A stretch of DNA of 64,000 nt, taken from JASHPR01 sp963739645. Its GTDB lineage: Bacteria; Actinomycetota; Actinomycetes; Streptosporangiales; Streptosporangiaceae. This document shows positions 16,735 to 25,960 of this stretch, one piece after another. Position 1 is the first letter of the stretch. Every line of letters starts with the position of its first letter. A program made the translations under genes and the position numbers. The stretch covers positions 441,212-505,211 of the forward strand of contig CAVUBM010000114.1 in the NCBI GenBank assembly GCA_963739645.1, written 5' to 3'. The notes below the pieces were generated by a model. It was not told the DNA's origin, did not search any database, and saw only the letters and a program-made list of their open reading frames with translations.

Positions 16735-17660
16735 ATGGCGGATGACGCGGAGCTTGTCCTCAAGGCCGCACGGCGGCTCGAGCAGGCCTGGCAGCAGGAG
16801 GTCCCGGTCGGCGACGTGATAGTCGCGCTGACGTATCGCTGCGTGTTCGTCACCGTGGGCCCGGACGGAACCCCCGTCGTGGTCAAGGCGGACACCCGGC
16901 CCGGTCAGATCGCCGCGGAGCGGCACGTCACGCTGGCCGCGCGGGCCGCCGGGGTGCCGGTCCCGGCCATCGTGCCGGCCCAGGACATCGTGCCTGGCGA
17001 AGGCGGGGAGCCGCCGCTGCTCGTGCTGGAGTACGTGCCGGGGCCGGCCGCTCGGGCCGGCGCGCGGCCTCGGCCTGGGCCGAGGCGGGCCGGGTGCTCC
17101 GGCGGCTGCACGCCATCGCCGACCCGGGCGGGCTGAAGTCCTGGCCCGAGCGTGCGCCCGATGCGGGTATGGGCTCGGGGCTGCCGCTGCGGTCGGTGCT
17201 GGCCGGTCACGCCGCCCGCGAGGCCGCGGGCACGGTCAAGCGGGGCCTGCTCTCCTCCGAGCAGGCCGCCCGGCTCGGCCGCCTGCTCGGCGAGGCCTTC
17301 AGCCGGGCCGAGGCCCGCGGGGCCGACGACCCGGCGAACAGCCGGGTGCTGCACGGTGACTGCCAGCCGGACCACTTCCTGCTCGCTGACCACGCAGGGC
17401 ACATCGCGGCCGTGCTCGACCTGGGCGACGCCTGCACCGGGGACCCGGTGTGGGATCTGGCCGTGCTCACGCTCGACCACCCCGCCCGGATGGACGACGT
17501 CCTGGCCGGGTACGCCCCGCCGCCCGACCTGGCCCGCCGGGTGTCCGCGCTGGCCGGGCCCTACCGGATGCTGCGCTGGCTGGGTGAGGCGAGCTGGCTC
17601 CATGATCACGGATACGATCCGGGACCGAGCATTGCGCCGGTGCGCGCGGTGGCCGGCTAA
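16735..17660 (+). CDS. Aminoglycoside phosphotransferase (APH)-like kinase, one frame change
   Basis: The N-lobe carries the ATP-binding lysine in PVVVKAD, and LLVLEYVPGP forms the hinge. After a frame change near 17065 the C-lobe has VLHGDCQPDHFLL and AVLDLGDACTGDPVWDLA. These correspond to the Brenner loop (HxDxxxxN) and the metal-binding Asp; the usual Asn is His here. The substrate is unknown: most such actinomycete proteins phosphorylate small metabolites, not drugs. The start could be the GTG at 16687 or the ATG at 16735; neither has a clear ribosome site. Confidence 0.7.
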
Positions 17661-17752
17661 TCCACCCGGGCGGCCGTGGGCGACCCGCCCCGCCCCCTAC
17701 CTCGGCCGATGTTTCTGGCTGGTGCCCTTGCGCGCTGCTAGAGTGTTTACCT

Positions 17753-17790
17753 ACCGATAAGCACGAATTATCACTTGTCGCGATATCGGT
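17753..17790. promoter_or_regulatory. Inverted repeat upstream of the CHAD-ParA pair
   Basis: ACCGATA (17753-17759) is mirrored by TATCGGT (17784-17790) in an A+T-rich 100-base stretch. TAGGGT at 17813-17818 is a candidate -10 box five bases before the TTG start. The operator role is a guess. Confidence 0.35.
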
Positions 17791-17823
17791 TTTCCTCTAT
17801 TCCCATTCTGGTTAGGGTCCATT

Positions 17824-19440
17824 TTGCAGCCAAGCGTGCTACGGCAGTTCGTGCTTCACGGCCACAACGGGGCATCGCCCGATAAGGCCCTGAAGCTGCC
17901 GGGATCGGCCTTCGCGATGTCCGACGCGGCCAGATCCACCACGCTCCGGCGGCTGTGGCTCGACACCTTCGACTGGCGGCTCTACCGCTCCGGCCTCACC
18001 CTGGAGCAGGTCAGTACCCGCGGCGCGACCGAGCTGGTGCTCACCGGCCGGGACGGAACGGTCATTGCCACCGATCACGTGGTGCGCCCCAAACCGGGGG
18101 GCAAGCACGGGGCCGGGACCGGCGGCGAGGGCGGGAACGGGCGGGGTGCCCGGTGGCCCGGGCCGCTGGAGGCGCTGCCTCTGGGGCCGCTGCGGGATCA
18201 CCTCGCCCCGGTCCTCGGCGTGCGCGCGCTGCTGCCGGTGGCCCGGGCGGTCAGCACGGCCCGCGACTGGCGGGTGCTGAACTCCGACGACAAGACGATC
18301 GCCCGGATCACCGTCGACCGCATGGCGGTGACCTACCCCGCCGCCGCCGAGGTGCCGCTGCGGGTGGTGGTGACCGCGCTGCGCGGCTATCAGGCGCAGG
18401 CGCAGCGGGTCTCCGACCTGCTGGCCGGGATGCCCGGGGTATCCGGTGGCAGCGAGTCCGGGCTGGAAGCCGCGCTGGCCGCGGCGGGCCGGCGGCCCGG
18501 CGACTACACCGGCAAGGTCGACGTCAGGCTCTCGCCGCGGATGCCCGCGGCGGTGGCCATGGCCGCCGTGCTGAGCTCGCTGTTCGACACCATTGAGGCC
18601 AATGTCAGCGGCACGGTGCGCGATGTGGACACCGAGTTCCTGCACGACCTGCGCATCGCGGTGCGCCGGACCAGGACCGCGCTCAAGCTGGCCGGGGACG
18701 TCCTGCCCAGCGGGGTGGCCGCCCGGTTCCGCGCGGAGTTCAAGTGGCTGGGTGACCTGACCACCCCGACCCGGGATCTGGACGTCTACCTGCTCAGCTA
18801 CCCGGACATGGCCGAGGGCCTGATCGCGGCCACGCCCGGGGAGCTCAAGCCGTTCCACGACCACCTGCAGCGCAGCCGCGCCGCGGAGCAGCGCGACCTG
18901 GCCAAGGGCTTGCGTTCCGCCCGGTTCGCGCGGCTCCGGCGGGAGTGGCGGCAGGTCCTGGCGGCCGCCGCCACGACGGCCACGCGGCCCTCCGCCGCGC
19001 GGCTGGCCGCCAGCCGGATCGCCCGCGCGCACCGCCGGGTGCTGCGCGACGGCAACGCGATCACCTCCTCCTCGCCCCCGGAGAGCCTGCACGAGCTGCG
19101 GAAGCGCTGCAAGGAACTGCGCTACCTGCTGGAGTTCTTCGGCTCGCTGTACGACCCGGGAGAGCAGTGGCGGGCGGTCAGGGAGCTGAAGGCGCTGCAG
19201 GACTGCCTCGGCGAGTTCCAGGACACCCAGGTGCAACACGATGAGATCCGGTCCTTCGCCGACCAGATGATGGCACAGCGGGCCGCGCCCGCGGCTACGC
19301 TGCTGGCGATGGGCGAGATCGCGGTTGGGCTCGCGGCGCGGCAGCGGAAGGCGCGCAGTGAGTTCGCCGGCCGGTTCCGCGATTTCGCCAGCCCGGCCAG
19401 CCAGAGCCGGATCCGGACCCTTATCGGGGCAGAAGCATGA
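17824..19440 (+). CDS. CYTH-like/CHAD-domain protein
   Basis: The 538-residue protein has a degenerate N-terminal CYTH-like part (LRRLWLDTFDWRLYRSGLTLEQVS, residues about 40-180) and a full CHAD domain from about residue 235. The CHAD part includes the conserved helix FLHDLRIAVRRTRTALKLAG and the second half LHELRKRCKELRYLLEFF. CHAD domains are basic helical bundles that bind inorganic polyphosphate and can locate to polyphosphate granules. The start is a TTG at 17824; an internal ATG at 17917 is the alternative. Its last codon overlaps the ParA gene by four bases (ATGA), so the two are translationally coupled. Confidence 0.8.
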   Translation: MQPSVLRQFVLHGHNGASPDKALKLPGSAFAMSDAARSTTLRRLWLDTFDWRLYRSGLTLEQVSTRGATELVLTGRDGTVIATDHVVRPKPGGKHGAGTGGEGGNGRGARWPGPLEALPLGPLRDHLAPVLGVRALLPVARAVSTARDWRVLNSDDKTIARITVDRMAVTYPAAAEVPLRVVVTALRGYQAQAQRVSDLLAGMPGVSGGSESGLEAALAAAGRRPGDYTGKVDVRLSPRMPAAVAMAAVLSSLFDTIEANVSGTVRDVDTEFLHDLRIAVRRTRTALKLAGDVLPSGVAARFRAEFKWLGDLTTPTRDLDVYLLSYPDMAEGLIAATPGELKPFHDHLQRSRAAEQRDLAKGLRSARFARLRREWRQVLAAAATTATRPSAARLAASRIARAHRRVLRDGNAITSSSPPESLHELRKRCKELRYLLEFFGSLYDPGEQWRAVRELKALQDCLGEFQDTQVQHDEIRSFADQMMAQRAAPAATLLAMGEIAVGLAARQRKARSEFAGRFRDFASPASQSRIRTLIGAEA

Positions 19441-20207
19441 AGATCTTCGCGACCTACAACATCAAGGGCGGGGTGGGCAAGACAGCCACCGCGGTCAGCC
19501 TCAGCCACCTGGCGGCCAGGGACGGCTACCGGGTCCTGCTCTGGGATCTGGACCCGCAGGGCGCGGCGAGCTTCCTGTTCCGGATCAAGCCGCGGGTCAA
19601 GGGCGGCGGCAAGGCGCTGATCCGGGGCACCCGGTCCATGGACGACGCGATCAAGGCCACCGACTTCGACAACCTGGACCTGCTGCCCGCGGACTTCACT
19701 TACCGGAACCTGGACCTGGTGCTGGACGCCGCGAAGAAGCCCTCGCGCCGGATCGCGAGCCTGCTCTCGCCGCTGAGCGCCGAGTACGACGTGATCTTCC
19801 TGGACTGCCCGCCGGGGATCTCCCTGCTGTCGGAGAGCGTGCTGCACGCCGCCGACACCCTGATCGTCCCGCTGATCCCGACCACGCTGTCGGTCCGGAC
19901 CCTGGACCAGCTGACGGAGTTCATCAGCGACTTCGACGGCAGCAAGCCGTCGGTGGTGGCGTTCTTCTCCATGATCGACCGGCGCAAGCGGCTGCACATC
20001 CAGATCGCCGAGCAGCTGCCGGCCGAGCGGTCCGACGTGGTGACCGCCGCGATCCCGGCCCTGTCGCTGATCGAGCGGATGTCCGTGCAGCGCACTCCGG
20101 TGACCGCGTCCGCCCCCCGCAGCGCCGCCGCGCGGAGCTACGAGGAGCTGTGGCTCGAGGTGCGCAAGCGGAGCGGGCTGCCCGATCCGCCCGACGACGC
20201 CTGGTGA
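19437..20207 (+). CDS. ParA/MinD-type partitioning ATPase
   Basis: The 256-residue ATPase has the deviant Walker A motif KGGVGKT (residues 10-16) with signature Lys10, the DLDPQGAAS switch segment (A') and FLDCPPGISLLSE (Walker B). ParA proteins form nucleoid-bound gradients that position DNA or cytosolic cargoes. No parB or parS-like gene is adjacent, and this is not the chromosomal parAB locus by context. Its only partner is the CHAD protein, with an ATGA overlap. That points to positioning of a CHAD-bound cargo such as polyphosphate granules, which is inference. Confidence 0.85.
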   Translation: MKIFATYNIKGGVGKTATAVSLSHLAARDGYRVLLWDLDPQGAASFLFRIKPRVKGGGKALIRGTRSMDDAIKATDFDNLDLLPADFTYRNLDLVLDAAKKPSRRIASLLSPLSAEYDVIFLDCPPGISLLSESVLHAADTLIVPLIPTTLSVRTLDQLTEFISDFDGSKPSVVAFFSMIDRRKRLHIQIAEQLPAERSDVVTAAIPALSLIERMSVQRTPVTASAPRSAAARSYEELWLEVRKRSGLPDPPDDAW

Positions 20208-20225
20208 CCAGGCCGCCCGTGGTGC

Positions 20226-21441
20226 TCAGGCCTGCCTGGCTGCCGTCCAGCTGAGCGGCAGCTCATCGATGCCGTAGATCCCCTCCACGCCGCCCAGCCG
20301 GGCCTCGCCCGCCGGGGCCAGCCCCGGCATCCGCGGCGCGAGGAACGCCAGGGCCTCCTCGAGCTCGGCGCGGGCCAGGTTCGAGCCCAGGCAGAAGTGC
20401 GGGCCCGCGCCGAAGGTGAGCAGCCGCCCGTCGCGCTCGGCCGTGATGTCGAACTCCTCGCCGCCGTCCTGCTCCCGGTTGGCCCGCTCGGCGCAGATCG
20501 CCACGATCGTGCCGGCCGGGAACGTGACCCCGCGGTGCTCGAGGTCGGCGGTGCAGATCCGCGCGGTGAACGGCGTGATCGGCTCGGCCCTGACCACCTC
20601 GTCGACCGCGCGCGGAACCAGGTCCGGCTGCCCGGCCAGCAGCTGCCACTGGCGGGGATGCGCGGCGAACAGCCGCATCGCGTGGGACAGCTGGGCCTGC
20701 GGTGGTGTCGATACCGCCGGCGATGACGTTCAGCACCAGGTTGACGCACTCATCGTGGGACAGCCGGTCCCCGCTGTCCTCCACGGCCAGCAGCGCGGTG
20801 ATCAGGTCGTCCCCGGGCTCGGCCCGCCGCTGCCGCAGCAGGTCCTCGACGTAGCCCTGGAGCTCGACGACGGCGCGCTCGATCTCAGGCACCTGGCTGG
20901 ACATCGCCTGAATGTCGAACTGCCGCTGCACCAGGCTGGACCACTCGTGCAGCTTCGGCGCGTCCCCGGCCGGGGCGCCCAGCACGGCCGCGATGGTCAG
21001 CGACGGGTAGGGCTTGGCCAGCGCGGCGACGAAGTCACAGGACGTGGCCTGGCCGACGGCCGCCCACAGCTGGCCGAGGAAACCGCGCATGGCCGGCCGC
21101 CACCGGTCCGCGGCGCGGGGGGTGAAGGCCGGGCCCACCAGGGCGCGCAGCCGCCGGTGGCGGTCGCCCTGCTGGTTGAGGATGTTGGCGTCGACCTGCT
21201 CCCGCAGCGGGCCGCTGGTGACCCCGAAGATGTCGGCGATCTCCCGGCCAGGGAACGACGCGGAGCGCGACCGGAGGAAGAACTCGCCCGCCTCCCGGTC
21301 GAGCACGATGAACGCCAGCGGCGAGCTGGCCAGCCAGCCCTGCTCGCGCAGGTCGGCGAGCCGCTGGTGGTAGCCGTCACCGGCCAGCTCGCCCGAGGTC
21401 AGGTCGATGACGGGCAGCTCGAGATCGGTCACGAGGGTCAT
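20226..21441 (-). CDS. Cytochrome P450, one frame change
   Basis: The protein is about 400 residues, normal for a class I bacterial P450. It has the I-helix VIAGGIDTTA, the K-helix ExxR (DEVVRAEP) and the haem loop FGAGPHFCLGSNLA with the thiolate Cys. The frame changes once near 20700, just after the I-helix, in GCAGGCC. It should catalyse oxygen insertion with electrons from a ferredoxin encoded elsewhere. It starts 14 bases after the epoxide hydrolase gene stops, so the two form an operon. The substrate is unknown. Confidence 0.8.
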
Positions 21442-21455
21442 CTGGCTCCCCAGGT

Positions 21456-22471
21456 TCAGTCCAGCTCACGGATGAAGCCGATCATGGCCTTGCTGACCTC
21501 GTCGGGCCGTTCCTGCTGGGTCCAGTGGCCGCAGCCGTCCAGCAGGACCGGCTCGCGCAGCTGCGGCGCGCAGTCGCGCAGGCCCGGCAGCATCTGCCGC
21601 CCGCCGGAGAAGCCGACCACCAGGTCCCGGTCCCCCGCGACGTACAGGGCGGGCACGGTAACCGGCGCGTGGTGCCAGGCGGCGGTGAGCTCCCAGTTGC
21701 GGTCGAGGTTCCGGTACCAGTTCAGCGGTCCGGTGAACCCGGAGGCGGCGTACTCGGCGACGAACATGTCGATGTCCTCGCTGGTCAGCCACGCGGGCAG
21801 GGCCGGTGTGCCGGGCTGGCCCGCCGCGCAGGGCGGCTCGGCGCAGATGTCGAGGAAGCCGCCGCCGGGCGGGACGACCGGCAGCCCGGGCGGGCCGTCA
21901 CCGGACGCGCTGTACAGCAGCCGGGTGAAGGTCTGCCGCGGATCCCGGCTCAGCTCGGCGTCGGCCACGCCAGGCTGCTGGAAGTAGACCATGTAGAAGC
22001 CGTCCCCGATGGACTCCCGCATGGCCGGGATCGGCCGGCGACTCCCCCGCGGCCGGTAGGGCACGCTCAGCCCGATCACCCCGCGGACCCGGTCCGGGCG
22101 CAGCAGCGCCGTGTGCCAGGCCACCGGCGCGCCCCAGTCGTGCCCGGCCACCACGGCCGATGGCTCGCCGAGCGCGTCGAGCAGCGCGATGACGTCCCCG
22201 GTCAGGTGCAGGATCGTGTACTCGTCCACGGCCGGGGGCCCGCCGGTGCCGGCAGTAGCCGCGCTGGTCAGGCGCTACCGCGTGATAACCGGCCTCGGCC
22301 AGGGCGATCGAGCTGATGGCGCCAGGAGTACCAGCACTCGGGGAAGCCGTGCAGCAGCAGCACGAGCGGCCCGGAGCCTGCCTCTGCAACGTGCATGCGG
22401 AGCCCGCGCGCGTCCACGAACCGGTGGCCTATCCCGCTTAGCCCGCCCGCCCCGAGGTTCGCACCCACCAT
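21456..22471 (-). CDS. Epoxide hydrolase-type alpha/beta hydrolase, two frame changes
   Basis: Reading leftwards from ATG 22471, HGFPECWYSWRHQL carries the oxyanion-hole HGFP. The frame changes near 22315, continues through LAEAGYHAVAPDQRGY, and changes again near 22245. The nucleophile Asp lies in VVAGHDWGAPVAW, and the general-base His in LLDGCGHWTQQERP. These are the marks of soluble epoxide hydrolases (EphA/EphB type), which open epoxides to diols through an ester intermediate. It is the first gene of a pair with the P450. Confidence 0.75.
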
Positions 22472-22623
22472 GACCGGAGAATAACGGCGCGCCAGAGCAT
22501 GCAGGAAGACCCCTGCGTGGCGACGAGGAGCATCGTAACGTTTCTTTATGGCTAATTGCAGGTACATGCAGGTCGACACGGCCCATGGTGTACTTCAGCG
22601 GTTTGCTCTGCCGAGGGGGGTTC

Positions 22624-23131
22624 GTGGGCCGCAGGCTGCTTCGCCTAGAGATACCGGTCTTCCCGGAACGGGGACTGTTCTGGGTTCATGACCCGACCGT
22701 GGATCCGGACGCGCCCGGCGGGCCCGCCGCTGCCCGCGTCGTCGCTGATCAGCGCCAACCGCGATCAGATGCTGGTGGCCTGCGCCCAGGAGCACATCGG
22801 TGTCCAGCTCACGGTCGAGGAGTGGGATGACGCGCCGCCCCCGTTCAGCGACGGATTCGAGGACGACGCGAAGTGTGTTCTGTATCTGCGTGGTCGGCTG
22901 AGCGTAGCCGACCTGAACCACTCTGACCCCGCGGTGAACGGCGTACGGCTGACCGGCGGGGTGGGCGACTACGGCGTGCGCGTGTACACCCGCAACCGGA
23001 CCGAAGCCGTCCGGCGCTACTCCGCGCTGTTCAAGCTGAACGCCGACCCGCTCGGCGACGAGTTCCAGCAGGCGAGAAAGCAGCTGGAGGGGCTGGAGCA
23101 GTACCTGGTGCAGCTCTGGCGCGAAGGTTAG
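22624..23131 (+). CDS. Hypothetical protein, one frame change
   Basis: I do not recognise this family. The N-terminus (GRRLLRLEIPVFPERGLFWVHDP) and the rest (SSLISANRDQMLVACAQEH ... LEGLEQYLVQLWREG) are joined by a frame change near 22720. The protein is about 168 residues, soluble, with mixed strands and a C-terminal helix pair and no signal peptide. The GTG at 22624 follows a purine-rich GAGGGGGG. It has no linked neighbour on the same strand. Confidence 0.45.
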
Positions 23132-23167
23132 GGCCCGGCCTTCAGGCGGGCCGCGCGAACCGCCCGG

Positions 23168-23482
23168 TCAGGGCGAGGCGCTGGCCCGGTGCGCCGGCGG
23201 GGACACCGACTGGCTCACACCGTGCTGGGCCGCGGACCGCCCACCCGCGCTGCGTTCGGGGCTGGTGCGGAACGGCGTCAGCACGTACACCACCATCGAG
23301 ACCGCGGCGATCATGACCAGGGCCAGGCAGGACAGCACGATCCGCATGCGCCGCGATCGCATGAGCGCGGCCAGCCCCGGCCGCCCGAACGAGGTCAGCC
23401 TGGACGCCAGCAGAGGATCGTCATCGGCAAGCTTGCGCTCCATCTCGTCGAGGATGCGCTGCTCGTCCATGGACAGAGCCAT
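23168..23482 (-). CDS. DUF3040 membrane protein
   Basis: The 104-residue protein starts MALSMDEQRILDEMERKLADDDPLLASRL, the signature of DUF3040, followed by one membrane helix (RIVLSCLALVMIAAVSMVVYVL) and a Ser/Pro/Ala-rich tail. Family members are small actinobacterial membrane proteins of unknown function, often with two helices; only one is clear here. ATG 23482 was chosen over upstream in-frame starts because it begins the conserved domain. Confidence 0.75.
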   Translation of the reverse strand: MALSMDEQRILDEMERKLADDDPLLASRLTSFGRPGLAALMRSRRMRIVLSCLALVMIAAVSMVVYVLTPFRTSPERSAGGRSAAQHGVSQSVSPPAHRASASP

Positions 23483-23799
23483 GGCCACCTCCGAACCACG
23501 TCCGGCCACCGCTACCACACTGGGCAGGGCGGGGCGGGGATCCCACTTCTACTATCCCCCGCTGGATGAGCTTTTACCCGCACTTTGCCACCGGACCGCC
23601 CGGTAAGTCATCCCCCAAAAAGGAGTAGATGTTCCGCCCGGCCGGGCCGTCCGCGGCGTCGTCACCCCGGCCGCCGGCCGCCCGCCGGGACGTCACCCGG
23701 CCGCCCGCCCGTCGTCACCTCGGGCGGGCCCGCGACACGCCCACCGGAGCCGTCGAATACTTGTTTGCACGATCGAACACTTATTCTAGACTGAGCCGC
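23483..23799. other. Intergenic region with SOS-type promoter at its right end
   Basis: No gene is supported in most of this stretch. An AAGGAG followed by ATG at 23629 opens a frame that joins the radical SAM gene, but it is Pro/Arg-rich and runs through the promoter, so I do not accept it. The last 50 bases hold two LexA-like sites and the radical SAM promoter. Confidence 0.5.
23754..23792 (+). promoter_or_regulatory. Two tandem LexA/SOS-like boxes with overlapping promoter
   Basis: CGAATACTTGTTTG (23754-23767) matches the actinobacterial SOS consensus CGAACRNRYGTTYG at 12 of 14 positions. A weaker copy, CGAACACTTATTCT, lies 20 bases on (23774-23787). A -35 candidate TTGCAC (23765-23770) and the -10 box TAGACT (23787-23792) lie between and beside them, and the ATG follows seven bases later. 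LexA bound here would block the promoter. Confidence 0.6.
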
Positions 23800-24900
23800 A
23801 TGCGATGGGACAACCTGCGTCTCGATGAGAGTGCCGGGGAGAGCAGCGGCCCCGGTGGCCGCCCGGCCCGGGCCGCGCCAGAGCGCCGGCCCTGTTCGAG
23901 CGGGACGCGGTGGCCAGGACGTTCGACACCCCCGGGTTCCGCGGCATGACCTTCTACGAGGTCCACGCCAAGTCGATCATCAACCAGGTTCCCCCGGCCT
24001 CCCGCATGGCGTTCCGCTGGACGATCAATCCCTATCGGGGATGTAGCCATTCCTGTACTTACTGTTTTGCTCGGAGCACGCACACTTACCTCGACCTGGA
24101 TACCGGGGCCGACTTCAACTCGAAGATCGTGGTCAAGGTGAACGCGCCGGAGCTGGCCCGCAAGGAGCTGGCGGCGCCGAGGTGGCAGGGCGAGCACGTG
24201 GCGATGGGCACCAACGTGGACTGCTACCAGCGCGCCGAGGGGCGCTACCGGCTGATGCCGGGCATCATCGGCGCGCTGCGCGACGCGGCCAACCCGTTCT
24301 CGATCCTGACCAAGGGCACGCTGATCCTGCGTGACCTGGACCTGCTGGCCGAGGCCGCCGAGGTCACCGACGTCGGCCTGAACGTCTCGGTCGGCTTCGT
24401 CGACCGAGAGCTGTCCCGGTCGGTGGAGCCGGGTACGCCAAGCCCCGAGGCCCGGCTCGAGATCTGTTCCGCGCTCACCGAGCGCGGCCTGCGCTGCGGG
24501 GTGCTGATGGGCCCGGTGCTGCCGTACCTCACCGACTCCCCCGGGCAGCTCGAGGCCACCGTGCGGCTGATCGCGGAGGCGGGCGCCGCGCAGGTCACGC
24601 CCGATCGTGCTGCACCTGCGGCCAGGTGCGCGCGAGTGGTTCCTGCGCTGGCTGGGTGAGAACGTCCCTGACCTGGTCAAGCCCTACCGCAGCCTGTACG
24701 GCGCGGGGGGCCTACGCGCCCAAGGCCTACCAGCAGCAGATCGCCGGCCGGGTCAGGGAGCTGGCGGTGCGCTACGGCGTCGGGCGGTCAAGCCCGGCCG
24801 CGGCCCGCCGCATCGGGCCGCCGCGCTCGCAGCAACAGTCGCCGCCCGCTGCGAGCGCGGCTCCGAGCCGGAAGGCGCCGTTCAGCTGTCGCTGCTGTGA
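23800..24900 (+). CDS. Rv2578c-family radical SAM protein, at least four frame changes
   Basis: The start MRWDNLRLDE and the core TFDTPGFRGMTFYEVHAKS are those of the Rv2578c family. The radical SAM cluster motif is NPYRGCSHSCTYCFARSTH, with three Cys holding a 4Fe-4S cluster. VGFVDRELSRSVEPGTPSP and a C-terminal LHLRPGAREWFL follow. Frame changes lie near 23865, 24601 (an extra C in CCC), 24705 (an extra G in a G run) and 24800; the end QLSLL is restored at 24900. The reaction is unknown, but the relative in M. tuberculosis belongs to the LexA regulon, which fits the boxes upstream. The mRNA is probably leaderless. Confidence 0.75.
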
Positions 24901-25304
24901 CCGGCGGATACCACGGGCAGGCCCGCCGCCTGCCACGCCAGGAAGCCGCCGTCCAGGTCGGTGGCACGGCGGACGCCGAGATCCTGCAGGGCCGCCGCGG
25001 CCAGGCTGGAGGTGTAGCCCTCGGAGCAGAAGACGATCACGTGGGCGTCATGGCTGGCCTGGGGCAGCCGCGCGGCCGAGGCCGGGTCGAAGCGCCACTC
25101 CAGCACGTTGCGCTCGACGATCAGGGCGCCGGGGATCTCGCCCTCGGCCGCGCGCTGCGCGGCCGGGCGGATGTCCACCAGCACGGCGCCGTGGCTGCCG
25201 CGCGCTGGGCCTGCTGCGGGTCCAGGCGGCCCAGCCGGACCCGCGCGTCGGACAGGACCTGGTCGATGGTCCGGCTGCCCGGCGGCGGCGAGGAGATCAT
25301 CATC
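24882..25304 (-). CDS. Rhodanese-domain protein, one frame change
   Basis: The protein of about 140 residues has an N-terminal helix (TIDQVLSDARVRLGRLDPQQA) and a single rhodanese domain. The domain reads VLVDIRPAAQRAAEGEIPGA, then the catalytic loop VFCSEGYTSSLAAAAL with the persulfide-forming Cys, and ends in DLDGGFLAWQAAGLPV. The frame changes near 25190, where one C is missing before CACGGC. It moves sulfane sulfur between thiols or to cyanide. It lies directly downstream of cysteine dioxygenase on the same strand, so both probably handle cysteine sulfur. Its 3' end overlaps the convergent radical SAM gene by 19 bases. Confidence 0.75.
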   Translation of the reverse strand, partial: DDDLLAAAGQPDHRPGPVRRAGPAGPPGPAAGPARGSHGAVLVDIRPAAQRAAEGEIPGALIVERNVLEWRFDPASAARLPQASHDAHVIVFCSEGYTSSLAAAALQDLGVRRATDLDGGFLAWQAAGLPVVSAGHSSDS

Positions 25305-25317
25305 GCAGGAGCGTAGT

Positions 25318-25798
25318 TCACCAGTCCTGCTCCCCGCTCTGGGTTCCGGTATGGACCAGGCCGGAGCCGGTCAGCTCGTACCGGCGCATCACGGTGAGCG
25401 GCGGTGAGTAGGCATGGACGGTGATGGCCGGCTCGGCGGCACGTTGGCCACGTCGTGCACGTACTGCGGGCCGAACGACCGGCTGCCGCCCGCTGTGACC
25501 ACACGGTCGGTGACGAGCGGCCGCGCGGCGGTGACCGTCCGCTCGCGCACCCGCCCTGTGCCACCGCGAACGCCCCGGCGGCGTCACCGTGGTCGTGGAA
25601 GCCGGTGCTCTGGCCCGGCATCCAGGTCAGCAGCCAGATCTCGTAGTCGTCCGCCAGGTCCAGGCGCTGGTACCAGCGCCGCCCGGCGTCAAAGCGCACC
25701 ACATCGCTCCAGCGGCGCGGCTCGGCCGCCACGGCGTCCACGATCTGGCCGAGACGGGCCGGGCTCAGCGCGGCGGCGACGTGGTGCAGAAGCTTCAT
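25318..25798 (-). CDS. Cysteine dioxygenase, two frame changes
   Basis: The cupin enzyme of about 160 residues oxidises cysteine to cysteine sulfinate with non-haem iron. FHDHGDAAGAFAV supplies two of the three His ligands, SFGPQYVHDVANV the third, and VHAYSPPLTVMRRYE is the conserved C-terminal strand. Three frames must be joined, with changes near 25560 and 25450. ATG 25798 follows GGAGAAC. The upstream 160 bases are A+T-rich and shared with the divergent menF promoter. Confidence 0.75.
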
Positions 25799-25946
25799 CC
25801 TAGTTCTCCTATCATTTTAATAGAGATCTGACTTTACAAGCTACCACGGTCCCCTGGAGTCACGGAAGAAAAACTGGTTAGCCGCTTCGGCGTGTTTACC
25901 CGGCGCTAACCCCCGCCCCTTGGCCGATCCGCAGCATCACCGCACG

Positions 25947-25952
25947 TAAAGT
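25947..25952 (+). promoter_or_regulatory. Candidate -10 box of menF
   Basis: TAAAGT lies eight bases before the GTG at 25961 with no ribosome site between, as for several other genes in the window. Confidence 0.35.
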
Positions 25953-25960
25953 TGTCTGCC

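Noticed and set aside
23629..23799. Longer start for the radical SAM protein at ATG 23629 behind AAGGAG
   Set aside because: The added residues are Pro/Arg-rich, unlike the family, and the frame runs through the SOS boxes and promoter; spacing of the ribosome site is also too short.
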